From Allobosea sp. 117 (GTDB lineage: Bacteria > Pseudomonadota > Alphaproteobacteria > Rhizobiales > Xanthobacteraceae), in contig NZ_JNLC01000015.1 of the NCBI RefSeq assembly GCF_000702305.1, positions 172,001 to 236,000 on the forward strand: a stretch of DNA of 64,000 nt, given 5' to 3'. Positions 36,172 through 45,395 of this stretch are shown in pieces (the stretch's first letter is position 1; the number at the start of each line of letters is the position of its first letter). A program made the translations under genes and the position numbers. The notes beneath the pieces were generated by a model, which saw only the letters and a program-made list of their open reading frames with translations, searched no databases and was not told the DNA's origin.

Positions 36172-38112
36172 TCACACCGCCCAGCAGCCGCAGCCGAGCA
36201 CGCCCCAGAAGGTGCGGGCGTCGGAGGCCGGCACACTGGCGCCGAGCGCGGCGGCGTGATCATGGCCGTGCACGGCGCAGTCATTGGCGCAGCCGCAATG
36301 CAGGGTCAGCTTGGCGCGTGCCTCCTTGGTCTTGTAGTAGCCGCCGAAGGTGGCGACCGGCGACCAGTCGGGCATCGGCGCCGGCAGCGCCGGAGCGAGC
36401 GGGGCATAGTCGCCATCGCCGTGGACGACCTTGCCGCCGAGCACGGTCAGCACCGAGCGCAGATGCACGATGTCCGCCTCAGGCACCGAGAAATAGTCGT
36501 CGGACAGCACGGCGAGGTCGGCGAGCTGGCCCACCTTGATCTGCCCCTTCCGGCCCTGTTCGTTGGAGAACCAGGTGTTGGCCTCGGTCCACAGGCGCAG
36601 CGCCGTCTCGCGGTCGAGGCGATTGTGCTGCGGATAGAGCCGCAGCCCGCCCACGGTGGAGGAGGTCACCAGCCAGGAAAGCGAGACCCACGGGTTGTAG
36701 GAGGCGACGCGGGTGGCATCGGTGCCGGCGCCGACCGGCACGCCCGCCTCCATCATCCGCTTGATCGGCGGCGTGCGCTCGGCGGCCTTCGCGCCGTAGC
36801 GCTCGACGAAATACTCGCCCTGATAGGCCATGCGGTGCTGCACGGCGATGCCGCCGCCGAGCGCCGCGATGCGGTCGATATTGCGGTCGCTGATCGTCTC
36901 GGCATGGTCGAAGAACCAGTTGATGCCGGACAGCGGAACGTCGCGATTGACCTTCTCGAAGACGTTCAGCGCGCGCTCGATGGTCTCGTTGTAGGTGGCG
37001 TGCAGCCGCCACGGCCACCGGTTCTCGGCGAGCAGGCGGACCACCGGCTCGAGGTCCGCCTCCATGTTCGGCGGCATATCCGGCCGCTCGACGCGGAAAT
37101 CCTCGAAGTCGGCGGCGGAATAGACCAGCATCTCGCCGGCGCCGTTGTGGCGATAGGTGTCGTCGCCTTGTCCGGGCAAGACCTGCTTCACCCAGGAAGA
37201 GAAGTCGGCCAGCTCCTCCTTCGGCTTCTGCGTGAACAGGTTGTAGCTGACGCGGACCGTCATCTGGCCCTCGGCATGCAGCTTCTCGATGATCGCGTAA
37301 TCGTCGGGATAATTCTGGAAGCCGCCGCCGGCGTCGATCACGCTGGTGACGCCCAGCGCGTTGATCTCGCGCATGAAGTGGCGCGTCGAGTTGACCTGGT
37401 AGTCGGTCGGCAGCTTCGGTCCCTTGGCCAGTGTCGAGTAGAGGATGGTAGCGTTGGGCTGCGCGAGCAGCAGCCCGGTCGGATTCCCCGCCGCATCGCG
37501 GACGATCTCGCCGCCGGGCGGATTGGGCGTGTCCTTCGTGTAACCCACCACCCGGACCGCGGCGGCATTCAGCAGGGCGCGGTCATAGAGGTGGAGAATG
37601 AAGACCGGGGTGTCCGGGGCCACCGCGTTCAGCTCGTCGATGGTCGGCAGGCGCTTTTCGGCGAACTGGTGCTCGGTGAAACCGCCGACCACGCGCACCC
37701 ATTGCGGGGCCGGGGTACGGTCCACCTGGACCTTGAGCATCGCCATCGCCTCGGACAGGCTCGGCACGCCGTCCCAGCGTAGCTCCATATTGTAGTTGAG
37801 ACCGCCGCGGATGACGTGGGTGTGGCTGTCGATCAGCCCCGGAATGACGCGGCGTCCCTTGACGTCGATGATGTCCGCCTCCGGCGCGGCGGCCCGCACC
37901 TCGGCCTCCGAGCCGACCGCGAGGAACTTGCCGTCGCGGATCGCGACGGCCTCGGCGACGGGGTTCTGCCGGTCGAGCGTCGTCACCTTGGCGTTGATGA
38001 TGATCAGGTCTTTAGGCGGCATAGGGTTTTCCTGTGCATGGGCACGGAACGAAGGCAGCAGCGTCGCGGCAGCCGCTCCGGCGATGGTCTGGCGACGGGT
38101 CAGTCGAACCAT
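36172..38112 (-). CDS. Tat-exported amidohydrolase (YtcJ-like) with Cys/His-rich C-terminal tail
   Basis: This 646-residue protein starts with a twin-arginine signal (TRRQTIAGAAAATLLPSFRAHA), so it should be exported folded to the periplasm. The amidohydrolase-3 barrel has the metal motif GLIDSHTHV and later histidines (RLHATYNE, WFFDHAETI) and GAGTDATR. The last 45 residues add LHCGCANDCAVHGHDHA (from residue 604) and a closing GCGCW, a cluster of five Cys and four His that looks like an extra metal site. The natural substrate is unknown; an N-formyl or amide compound is typical for the family. Confidence 0.87.
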   Translation of the reverse strand: MVRLTRRQTIAGAAAATLLPSFRAHAQENPMPPKDLIIINAKVTTLDRQNPVAEAVAIRDGKFLAVGSEAEVRAAAPEADIIDVKGRRVIPGLIDSHTHVIRGGLNYNMELRWDGVPSLSEAMAMLKVQVDRTPAPQWVRVVGGFTEHQFAEKRLPTIDELNAVAPDTPVFILHLYDRALLNAAAVRVVGYTKDTPNPPGGEIVRDAAGNPTGLLLAQPNATILYSTLAKGPKLPTDYQVNSTRHFMREINALGVTSVIDAGGGFQNYPDDYAIIEKLHAEGQMTVRVSYNLFTQKPKEELADFSSWVKQVLPGQGDDTYRHNGAGEMLVYSAADFEDFRVERPDMPPNMEADLEPVVRLLAENRWPWRLHATYNETIERALNVFEKVNRDVPLSGINWFFDHAETISDRNIDRIAALGGGIAVQHRMAYQGEYFVERYGAKAAERTPPIKRMMEAGVPVGAGTDATRVASYNPWVSLSWLVTSSTVGGLRLYPQHNRLDRETALRLWTEANTWFSNEQGRKGQIKVGQLADLAVLSDDYFSVPEADIVHLRSVLTVLGGKVVHGDGDYAPLAPALPAPMPDWSPVATFGGYYKTKEARAKLTLHCGCANDCAVHGHDHAAALGASVPASDARTFWGVLGCGCWAV

Positions 38113-38152
38113 GTTCCTTGTCCCTTCTTCATTTTTCCGGGGGGCAGGCGGA

Positions 38153-38830
38153 TCAGCCCTGAGCCTTTTCCGGGAGCGGCAGGAACACGCCGCCGGCGGC
38201 AAGGGCGGCCGGCAGGGCGAAGCACCACATGCCCAGAAGGACGAAAAGCAGAGCGGCGAGTCCGCACCCGAGCGCGAAGGCCAGGACCGGCACGCTCAGC
38301 CGGATCAGGCGCGCCTTGATGGCTTCGGGCTTGTCCTGGGTCTTGCCGTAGAGGAGGCCGGCGAGGTCGAGCATGATCTGCGTCGTGGTGCCGGTCATCA
38401 GCGTCGAGGGCGGCGCGGAAGCCAGATGCAGGCGATGCGCGGCGTTCTGGATGGCCATGGCGATGACCAGCAGCATCCCGGTCAGCACCAGCGGCAGGCC
38501 GTCGGCATCGGCGAAGCCGCCATAGTAGATGGCACAGCCTGCCGCAGCCGTCAGGAACAGGAACTTCGCCAGCAGCATGGCTCGCAATGCGCGCGCGGGC
38601 GGCGCGGCGATGCGCAGGGAAAGATATTGCAGCACCACCACCGCGACGCAGAAGGTGGGCAATGCCAGAAGCTTGGCGACGAGGCTCTCGCTGCCATGCG
38701 CCAGCGCCTGGCCGATCATCACGAAATTGCCGGTCACATGAGCGGTGAACAGGCCGTGCAGCGCGAGGAACCCGGCCGTATCGACATAGCCCGCATTGAA
38801 GCTGAGGAGGGTGGGCAGATTCGGCCTCAT
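38153..38830 (-). CDS. DUF1275 (YoaK-family) membrane protein
   Basis: This 225-residue protein has about six hydrophobic helices. The conserved start of DUF1275 is present: LLSFNAGYVDTAGFLALHGLFTAHVTGNFV. Function is not known; it is often located near detoxification genes. It lies 40 bases upstream of the amidohydrolase, so probably in the same transcript. Confidence 0.82.
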   Translation of the reverse strand: MRPNLPTLLSFNAGYVDTAGFLALHGLFTAHVTGNFVMIGQALAHGSESLVAKLLALPTFCVAVVVLQYLSLRIAAPPARALRAMLLAKFLFLTAAAGCAIYYGGFADADGLPLVLTGMLLVIAMAIQNAAHRLHLASAPPSTLMTGTTTQIMLDLAGLLYGKTQDKPEAIKARLIRLSVPVLAFALGCGLAALLFVLLGMWCFALPAALAAGGVFLPLPEKAQG

Positions 38831-38981
38831 GATGCGCTCCGTTGGCTTCTGGCTGGTACGAGGCGATTTCCGGCCGGCCCTGCCCGACGGCGGATCGCGA
38901 CAGGGGATGTCCGAGGCGGGGGCGAGCGGCGTTGGCTGATCATTCCGGCCGGGTATCGCGCCGCCCGCCTCGCCGCTTGGC

Positions 38982-39671
38982 TCAGGCTGCTGGCTTCGGC
39001 GCGAGGCGCGGGCCGTGGGCCACGCGCTCGGGGGCCTTGTGGACCATGGTGTAGGCGTAGTCGACGCCCATCCCGTAAGCGCCGGAATGTTCCCTCACGA
39101 TGGTGGTGACGGCATTATAGGTGCCGCGGCGCGCCCAATCGCGCTGCCACTCCAGCAGCACCTGCTGCCAGGTGACCGGCACGACGCCGACCTGGATCAT
39201 CCGGTCCATGGCGTATTTGTGCGCGTCGGCCGACGTGCCGCCGGAAGCGTCGGCGACCATGTAGATCTCGTAATCGGTGTCGTTGAGGCAGGAGAGCGCG
39301 AAGGTGGTGTTGCACACCTCGGTCCACAGGCCGGAGACGACCACCTTCTTGCGGCCCTGCGCGGCATTGGCGGCAAGCGCCTCGCGCACCTTGAGGTCGT
39401 CCCAAGAGTTCATCGAGGTGCGCTCGAGAAGCGGCGCATCGGGAAACACGGCAAGGAGCTCGGGATAGGTGTGTCCGGAGAAGCTCTCGGTCTCGACCGT
39501 GGTGATGACGGTCGGGATGTCGAAGACCTTGGCCGCCTTGGCGAGACCGACGACATTGTTCTTCAGCACCTGACGGTCGATCGACTGGACGCCGAAAGCC
39601 ATCTGCGGCTGCTGATCGATGAAGATGAGCTGGCTGTTCTGCGGCGTGAGCACTTCGAGCTTGCTGGACAT
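38982..39671 (-). CDS. Isochorismatase-like cysteine hydrolase (YcaC family)
   Basis: This 229-residue enzyme has Asp19 (IFIDQQPQM) and nucleophile Cys120 in SGLWTEVCNT, plus VADASGGTSADAH. It matches YcaC-type hydrolases of unknown physiological substrate. Met at 39671 (MSSKLEVLTP) has GGAAACTCCC upstream; longer in-frame starts give no conserved residues. It is downstream of XapX with a 40-base overlap only if the longer start is used. Confidence 0.88.
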   Translation of the reverse strand: MSSKLEVLTPQNSQLIFIDQQPQMAFGVQSIDRQVLKNNVVGLAKAAKVFDIPTVITTVETESFSGHTYPELLAVFPDAPLLERTSMNSWDDLKVREALAANAAQGRKKVVVSGLWTEVCNTTFALSCLNDTDYEIYMVADASGGTSADAHKYAMDRMIQVGVVPVTWQQVLLEWQRDWARRGTYNAVTTIVREHSGAYGMGVDYAYTMVHKAPERVAHGPRLAPKPAA

Positions 39672-39711
39672 GGGAGTTTCCTGTTGAGGGATGGCGAGAT
39701 GAGCCTGTGCG

Positions 39712-39963
39712 TCAGACGGCGTCGGCATCCTTCGCCGCCCCGTCGGGGCGATGAAGCGCGAAGGATTTCTCGTGCAGGCAGGACTGCACGACGTTGCTGT
39801 GCCCCTTCAGCCATTGCACGGCGGCCTCTCCCGCCAGCATGCCGAGCAGCCCGATGAGGGCGATGATCGGCGGCGCCGGCGAGCGCACCGCGAGAAGGCC
39901 GTAGACCGCGCCGATCCCGAGACCGACGGCGAGGGAGACGAGATAGGGCTGGAACTGGCTCAT
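39712..39963 (-). CDS. XapX-domain small membrane protein
   Basis: This 83-residue protein begins with two helices and the XapX signature: LVSLAVGLGIGAVYGLLAVRSPAPPIIALIGLLGM. XapX proteins are small and of unknown function, often encoded beside YcaC-type hydrolases as here, so a shared role is likely. The C-terminal 30 residues are polar. Confidence 0.85.
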   Translation of the reverse strand: MSQFQPYLVSLAVGLGIGAVYGLLAVRSPAPPIIALIGLLGMLAGEAAVQWLKGHSNVVQSCLHEKSFALHRPDGAAKDADAV

Positions 39964-40253
39964 CGCGGAAGCTCCCCATGGCGCGCAGAGGTCGGCGGCA
40001 AGGGTGCTCGGCCAGCAAGCGGCGCGAGCTGCCCTTCGATCCCGGCGCGACAGGGCGCGTAGCAGGCCGGCAGCTTCAGCGCCTCGCCGGAATGGACGGT
40101 GTCCTCGTCGCGGCCCTCGATCTCGTTGAGCACGGCGTCCGCCTCTCTCGCGGCGACGCCGCGTTCCAAGATGCCGCGGAACCTAGCGAAGTCTGCCGTT
40201 GCGGAGAATTGACGCGAATATTGATAGGCCGTTGCGCTTAACGTAATAATCAA
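39960..40253 (-). CDS. Doubtful hypothetical frame upstream of XapX
   Basis: A 97-codon frame starts 3 bases from the divergent LysR ATG and ends overlapping the XapX ATG. I recognise nothing in it. Its first 25 codons cover the region where the LysR-controlled promoter should be, and no good ribosome site is seen, so it may not be translated. Listed because the ATGA overlap with xapX is typical of real operon genes in this window. Confidence 0.25.
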   Translation of the reverse strand: MIITLSATAYQYSRQFSATADFARFRGILERGVAAREADAVLNEIEGRDEDTVHSGEALKLPACYAPCRAGIEGQLAPLAGRAPLPPTSARHGELPR

Positions 40254-40255
40254 TC

Positions 40256-41155
40256 ATGAACGAGCTCAAGGCCCTCCGCACCTTTCTCCTCGCCGCCGAA
40301 AAGCGGAATTTCGCTCAGGCCGCCCGCGAGATCGATACGACCCCCGCCTCGGTCACGCGGACCATCGCCGCGCTCGAGGCCGACCTCGGCGTGCAGCTCT
40401 TCGTCCGCACCACACGTCAGGTCGCACTGACGGGAGATGGCGCCATATTCGCCGCGCGGATCGCTCCGGTCGTAAAGGCGCTGGATTTGGCGCGCACCGA
40501 GCTGATCAACGCGCACAAGGCGGACGAAGGCAGGCTGCGGATCAATGCGCCCATGTCGTTCGGCCAGCGCCTGCTGCCGCATATCCTGTGCGGGTTCCGT
40601 GAGCTCTACCCCAGGATCGATATCGAGATTTCCCTCACCGACGAGTTGCTCGACGTGGTCGAGGAGGGGTTCGATCTGGCCATCCGCATCTCGGGGCCGC
40701 CGTCCGAGAAGTTCACCATATGGCGCAAGATCTGCGCGATCAGGCGCATCCTCGTGGCCGCGCCCGGTACGCCCCCCACCACCGCCCGCCATCCCAACGA
40801 GCTGTCTCCCGATGCGTGCCTCGCCTACGATGCCGGCAGCCACCGCGAGACATGGGAGCTGACGGATGGCGGCTCCACCGCGACGATCTCGGCGGGACGA
40901 GCGGTCAGTTCCAACAATGGAGAGGTGTTGGCGCGCCTTGCCGCCAACGGGGCGGGTGTCGCCCTGCTTCCGATCTTCATCGTCGCCGAGCATTTGCGGA
41001 CGGGACGTCTGGTTCCGATTCTGCCGGAATGGTCGCCGCCCGAGTTCTGGCTCACCCTGTACTATCCGCCCTATCAGAAGCTGCCGCCGCGCATCGCCGC
41101 TTTCTCCGACTTCTTCGAGCGCGAGATTCCCGCCCTGCTGACGGCGATCGAATAG
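40256..41155 (+). CDS. LysR-family transcription regulator
   Basis: This 299-residue LysR protein has helix-turn-helix KRNFAQAAREIDTTPASVTRTIAALEAD and effector domain DEGRLRINAPMSFGQRLLPHIL, the CrgA/PecT-like subgroup that often controls quinone or electrophile response genes. It is divergent from the XapX/hydrolase/amidohydrolase/MFS cluster, which it probably regulates. The ribosome site is poor. Confidence 0.9.
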   Translation: MNELKALRTFLLAAEKRNFAQAAREIDTTPASVTRTIAALEADLGVQLFVRTTRQVALTGDGAIFAARIAPVVKALDLARTELINAHKADEGRLRINAPMSFGQRLLPHILCGFRELYPRIDIEISLTDELLDVVEEGFDLAIRISGPPSEKFTIWRKICAIRRILVAAPGTPPTTARHPNELSPDACLAYDAGSHRETWELTDGGSTATISAGRAVSSNNGEVLARLAANGAGVALLPIFIVAEHLRTGRLVPILPEWSPPEFWLTLYYPPYQKLPPRIAAFSDFFEREIPALLTAIE

Positions 41156-41396
41156 GTCGGCCAGAGCCGTTCGGGACTGGGCGAACCCGGTCGTCTATCC
41201 GCCCTGGAGCGCGTCCGGGACAACGCGACGAGACGGCGTCAGTGCGGCGGACGAGGGGGCGCCCTGCATTGCTGCGGTTTCGCGGCCCTTCCCTGAGGGT
41301 CGTGCCGTCCACCGCGCCGCCTTGCGCGCGTCCGGATCGGGCGGCCGCAGGGCTGGGGACGGGCGCGCCGGGGGCGATCCCGGCGCCCGGCATTCG

Positions 41397-41633
41397 CTAT
41401 TCGGGAAGGCCCGGTTCCACGGCGAGGGCGTTGCTCTCCGCCCACCAGCGGAACGCGTTGCCGGCCTCGAGGACGTCCTCCGGCTCGCTCGCCGCCTCCA
41501 GCCGCCGGATCATCCCTTCATAGTCGCCCTTGGGTCGCGGGTTCTCGCGCGCATAGCGCAGCGCCTGCTCCAGCGTGTCGATCCGGATCGCGACGTCGTC
41601 CGCCCGCACCCGCACCGGTACCATCGGGGTCAT
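41397..41633 (-). CDS. DUF982-family small protein
   Basis: This 78-residue protein reads VAIRIDTLEQALRYARENPRPKGDYEGMIRRLEAASEPEDVLEAGNAFRWWA; this spacing of IxTLEQAL and a middle helix resembles DUF982, a rhizobial family of unknown function. The Met at 41633 follows GAGG. The 241 bases between it and the LysR stop hold nothing I can support. Confidence 0.65.
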   Translation of the reverse strand: MTPMVPVRVRADDVAIRIDTLEQALRYARENPRPKGDYEGMIRRLEAASEPEDVLEAGNAFRWWAESNALAVEPGLPE

Positions 41634-41773
41634 GGTCAGCCTCCTTGGGTCAGCCTGCCTGCTCAGGCTCCTGCATTCGGCATTCGCCTTCCTTCTCAAG
41701 ACCCTCTCGCGGCTTCGGTTCCCGCAGCTTCGGCTCCCTCGGCGCCGGCACTCCCGGCCGCCCGAAAAGCAAA

Positions 41774-41801
41774 AGGCCCCGGCGATCGCTCGCCGGGGCC
41801 T
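41774..41801 (-). terminator. Intrinsic terminator of the BI-1 family gene
   Basis: A perfect 12-bp stem AGGCCCCGGCGA (41774-41785) / TCGCCGGGGCCT (41790-41801) with a 4-base loop. On the minus strand it is followed by TTTGCTTTTCGG, 23 bases past the stop. Confidence 0.85.
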
Positions 41802-41823
41802 CGCATTCGGGACGGAACCCGGC

Positions 41824-42615
41824 TTACTCGTTGCCGCGGTTGCCGAAGAGCTGCAGCAGCATCATGAACAGGTTGATGAAGTCGAGGTAGAGCGTCAGCG
41901 CGCCCATGATGGCCTTGCGGCCCGCGACGACCGCGTCGTCACCCGCGAAATACATCTCCTTGATGCGCTGCGTGTCGTAGGCGGTGAGGCCGGCGAACAC
42001 CAGCACGCCCACCACCGAGATCACGAACTGCAGCATGCTGGAGCCGAGGAAGATGTTCACCAGGCTCGCGATGATGATGCCGAACAGGCCCATGATCAGG
42101 AACGAGCCCATCCCCGACAGGCTGCGCGACGTGGTGTAGCCGTAGAGGCTCAGCGCGCCGAACGAAGCCGCGGTGATGAAGAACACCCGCACGATGCTCT
42201 CATGCGTGTAGACAAGGAAGATGGTGGCGAGCGAGACGCCCACCAGCGCCGCATAGGCCCAGAACAGGCCCTGCGCGGCGGGCACGCTCATCCGGTCGAC
42301 GCGGAAGCTCAGGAAGAACACCAGCGCCAGCGGCGCGAGCATCACCACCCACTTCAGCGGGCTGACGAACAGCGTGTAGCCGAACTGGGTCAGCATGATG
42401 CCGCCCGCCACCTGGCCGGCGGCCTGGCTGGGGTCGGTCGTCACGGAAAGCATGTAAATGCCGAGAGCCGCCGCGCCGGTGATGGCGAGGCCCAGCGTCA
42501 TGTAGTTGTAGACGCTCAGCATATAGGAGCGGAGGCCCTGGTCGATCGCGGCCTCCGTCCGCGTCACAGTCCCGCCAAGTCGCGGCGCGGTGACGTTGCG
42601 ATCATAGTCGGACAT
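41824..42615 (-). CDS. Bax inhibitor-1 (BI-1)/YbhL-family membrane protein
   Basis: This 263-residue integral membrane protein has seven predicted helices and the conserved ending GALTLYLDFINLFMMLLQLFG. It also has AYDTQRIKEMY, which contains the Asp proposed to sense pH/calcium in BI-1 family leak channels (YetJ). The start MSDYDRNV at 42615 follows GAGAGGAT. Its leader is structured (see 42642-42683). Confidence 0.9.
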   Translation of the reverse strand: MSDYDRNVTAPRLGGTVTRTEAAIDQGLRSYMLSVYNYMTLGLAITGAAALGIYMLSVTTDPSQAAGQVAGGIMLTQFGYTLFVSPLKWVVMLAPLALVFFLSFRVDRMSVPAAQGLFWAYAALVGVSLATIFLVYTHESIVRVFFITAASFGALSLYGYTTSRSLSGMGSFLIMGLFGIIIASLVNIFLGSSMLQFVISVVGVLVFAGLTAYDTQRIKEMYFAGDDAVVAGRKAIMGALTLYLDFINLFMMLLQLFGNRGNE

Positions 42616-42641
42616 CGTGTCGGATCCTCTCGAAAGTCCCC

Positions 42642-42683
42642 AATCCCGAGCCGCGGACCTGATGTCCGCAGCCTCCCAGGATT
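42642..42683 (-). ncRNA. Structured 5' leader hairpin upstream of the BI-1/YbhL gene (candidate ybhL motif)
   Basis: The minus-strand leader folds into one hairpin. An outer stem AATCC/GGATT and an inner perfect stem GCGGAC/GTCCGC carry a 5-base loop ATCAG, and extra G-C and G-U pairs lie below the inner stem. It ends 26 bases before the ATG. The ybhL RNA motif described in alphaproteobacteria occupies exactly this kind of position, but I do not recall its consensus well enough to confirm a match. Confidence 0.4.
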
Positions 42684-42690
42684 CAACGGG

Positions 42691-42721
42691 AAATATGGGC
42701 GAGCGGCCTGCCGCCCGCAAG
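42691..42721 (-). promoter_or_regulatory. Possible heat-shock (RpoH-type) promoter of the BI-1 gene
   Basis: On the minus strand CTTG (42721-42718), 18 bases, then CCCATAT (42699-42693) resembles RpoH promoters. It would start the transcript near 42685, right at the foot of the leader hairpin. Upstream are TGCGTCA-N4-TGACGCA (42729-42746) and a second copy of TGACGCAGCG (42773), possible regulator sites. Confidence 0.3.
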
Positions 42722-42785
42722 TGAACTTTGCGTCAGAATTGACGCAGCGTAAATCAGAGCCGGCTACCGCTCTGACGCAGCGGCG

Positions 42786-45395
42786 TCACAGGCTGCGCAG
42801 GATCCGTGCCGGCTTCTGGCCGAGCGCGCGCCAGGTGCCGACGAGGCCGAAACCCACCGTCAGCAGCAGCGCGACGGCCACCGCCCCGACCGCGCCGGTG
42901 GTTGACCAGGCAAACGGCAGCGTCATCACCCGCGTCACCACCACATAGGCGGCGAGCGTGCCCGCCCCGATCGCCACCACCGCGGTGACGAGGCCGAGCG
43001 CGGCATATTCAATGCCGTAGGCGAGCACGAGACGCGCCCGCGTCGCCCCGAGCGTCTTCAGGATCACCGCGTCATAGACCCGTTGGTGCTGCCCCGCCGC
43101 CAGCGCCCCGGCGAGCACCAGCACGCTGGCGAGCAGCGTCACCAGGCTGGCGCCGCGTATGGCGAGCAGGAGGTTGCCGACCAGCTCGCCGATCTGGGTC
43201 AGCGCGTCCTTCACCCGCACCGCGGTGATGGCGGGATAGTCGTGCGCCACGGCCCGCGAGACCGCCCGCTCGGCGGCCTCGTCGCCGCCGTCCGGCAGAG
43301 CGAGGGTGGCGAGCGCGGTGTGCGGCGCGCCGCGGAAGCTGTTCGGCGAGAACACCATGACGAAGTTGATGTTCAGCCGCTCCCAGTCGACATCGCGCAG
43401 ATTGGCGATGGTCGCGGTGATGGTGCGCCCCAGCACGTTGACGCTCACCGGATCGCCGATCTTCAGCCCGAAGGCGTCGGCGATCTCGCGCTCGAAGGAG
43501 ACCAGCGGCGGACCGGCATAGTCGGCCGGCCACCAGTCGCCGGCGGTGAGCCGCGAGCCCTCGGGCACGCCGGCCGAATAGGTGATGCCCCGGTCGGAGG
43601 ACAGCACCCACGCGAAATCCGGCGGCGGGGTGATGCTCTCGACCGGCCGGTCGCCAAGCGTGAGCAGGCGCCCGCGCAGCATCGGCACGGTCTCGACCTT
43701 GGCGGTCGGCGCGTGCTGGCCGAGGAACTGCGCGAAGCGCTCCGTATCGGTGCTCGGTATGTCGAGGAAGAAGAAGCTCGGTGCCTCGTTCGGCAGGCGG
43801 GCTGTCAGCTCGCGGGTCAGCGAGCGGTCGATCAGCGCCAGCGTCACCAAAAGCGTCAGCCCGAGGCCGAGGGACAGCACCACGGTCGGCGTCAGCGCCG
43901 AGGGCCGGTGGATATTGGCGAGCGCGAGGCGCGCGGCGGTCGAGCGCGGCCGCGGCAGCCGGCGCGCCAGCGCCATGATGCCGGTCGCGACGAGGCGCAG
44001 CGTGACCAGCACGCCGGAGGCGCCGATGAGGTAGTAGATCGCGATCCGCCGCTCGTCAGAGACGGCGACGGCGAGCCCGGCGAGCGCCGCCACCGCGGCC
44101 ACCGTCGCCAGCACATAGGCGAGGCGCGGGCGCCGGCGCGACGTCTCCACCCGGTCGCGGAACAGCGCCGAGACCGGCACATCATGGGCGAGCCCGAGCG
44201 GCCACAGCGCGAAGGCGAGCGCGATCAGCGCGCCATAGGCGGTCGCCAGAATCAGCGCAAGCGGTTGGATAGCCGGATGGATCGCGATCGGCATTAGATG
44301 CCCGAAGGCGGCGTTCGCCGCAAAAGGCAGCGCCGCGCCGACCGCGAGGCCGAGCACGATGCCGATGGCGGCGATCAGCCCGACCTCGACGAGATAGATG
44401 GCAAAGACCGTGGTGCCCGGCGCGCCGAGCGACTTGAAGGTGGCGATTACCTGCCGCTTGGCGTCGAGGTGGTTCTTCACCGCATTGGCGACGCCGACCC
44501 CGCCGACCAGCAGCGCGGTCAGCCCGACCAGCGTCAGATACTGGGTGAAGCGCTTGACGTTCTGCTCCAGCCGCGGCGCCGCCGCCTCGCGGGTGCGCAC
44601 CTCGAAGCCGGCCTCGCGGGCGCCGTCCTTCACGCCCTCGACATAGGGCGTCAGCGTGCCCGGATCGGCGAGCTTCACGCGGTAGTGCCATCGCACCAGG
44701 CTGCCCGGCTGCAGCAGGCCGGAGGCCTTCAGCGCGTCGAGCGAGATCATCAGCCGCGGCCCGAAGCCGATGCCGGTGGCGAGGCTGTCCGGCTCGCGGG
44801 CGATCAGTGCGACGAGCCGCAGCGCATGGCCGTTCAGGTCGATGCGATCGCCGATCTTCAGGTTCAGCCGGTCGGCCAGCATCGGGTCGGCGACCGCCCC
44901 ATAGGCGCCATCCTTCAGCGCCAGCGCCTCGCCGGGCGGCACCGCCGGGTCGAGCTCCAGGCGGTCGACCAGCGGATAGGCACTGTCCACCGCCTTGATC
45001 TCGGCGAGCGTCGTGGCAAGCGCCTCGCCGCTGCCCGAGCGGGCCATGCCGCGCAGCGTCGCCGAGGTCGACACCGTGCCGCCCGCCGCGATCAGCGCAT
45101 ATTCCTGCGGGCTCGCCTCGCGCTGCACCAGCGTGAAGGAGGCGTCGCCCCCGAGCAGCGCCGCGCCCTGCGTCTCCAGCGCATCGGTCAGCGCCCGCGA
45201 GAAGGAGCCGACACCGGCGATCGCAGCGACGCCGAGCGCCAGGCAGGCGAGGAACACCCCGAAGCCGCGCACCCCGCCGCGCAGCTCGCGCAGCGCGAAA
45301 CGCAAGGCGATGCGCAGCGCCGCCGTCGCGCCCGAGGAAGGTACGCGGGCGGGACCGGCGCCGGCCGCCGGCGCGTCGGAGACGAGGACGCTCAT
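42786..45395 (-). CDS. ABC transporter permease, FtsX/YbbP-like
   Basis: This 869-residue permease has ten or so helices: an N-terminal anchor, two FtsX-type blocks (KRFTQYLTLVGLTALLVGGVGVANAV and the C-terminal RVYDAVILKTLGATRARLVLAYGIEYA) and large periplasmic domains. YbbAP-type systems are not importers but mechanotransmitters or lipid extractors. The ATPase gene overlaps it (TCA/ATG, 45392-45395), so they form one unit. Confidence 0.92.
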   Translation of the reverse strand: MSVLVSDAPAAGAGPARVPSSGATAALRIALRFALRELRGGVRGFGVFLACLALGVAAIAGVGSFSRALTDALETQGAALLGGDASFTLVQREASPQEYALIAAGGTVSTSATLRGMARSGSGEALATTLAEIKAVDSAYPLVDRLELDPAVPPGEALALKDGAYGAVADPMLADRLNLKIGDRIDLNGHALRLVALIAREPDSLATGIGFGPRLMISLDALKASGLLQPGSLVRWHYRVKLADPGTLTPYVEGVKDGAREAGFEVRTREAAAPRLEQNVKRFTQYLTLVGLTALLVGGVGVANAVKNHLDAKRQVIATFKSLGAPGTTVFAIYLVEVGLIAAIGIVLGLAVGAALPFAANAAFGHLMPIAIHPAIQPLALILATAYGALIALAFALWPLGLAHDVPVSALFRDRVETSRRRPRLAYVLATVAAVAALAGLAVAVSDERRIAIYYLIGASGVLVTLRLVATGIMALARRLPRPRSTAARLALANIHRPSALTPTVVLSLGLGLTLLVTLALIDRSLTRELTARLPNEAPSFFFLDIPSTDTERFAQFLGQHAPTAKVETVPMLRGRLLTLGDRPVESITPPPDFAWVLSSDRGITYSAGVPEGSRLTAGDWWPADYAGPPLVSFEREIADAFGLKIGDPVSVNVLGRTITATIANLRDVDWERLNINFVMVFSPNSFRGAPHTALATLALPDGGDEAAERAVSRAVAHDYPAITAVRVKDALTQIGELVGNLLLAIRGASLVTLLASVLVLAGALAAGQHQRVYDAVILKTLGATRARLVLAYGIEYAALGLVTAVVAIGAGTLAAYVVVTRVMTLPFAWSTTGAVGAVAVALLLTVGFGLVGTWRALGQKPARILRSL

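Noticed and set aside
34170-36284. A possible DoxX-MFS single fused protein (704-codon frame)
   Set aside because: The part upstream of 35759 is antisense-like low complexity in a different frame from DoxX; the ATGA overlap with doxX explains the arrangement.
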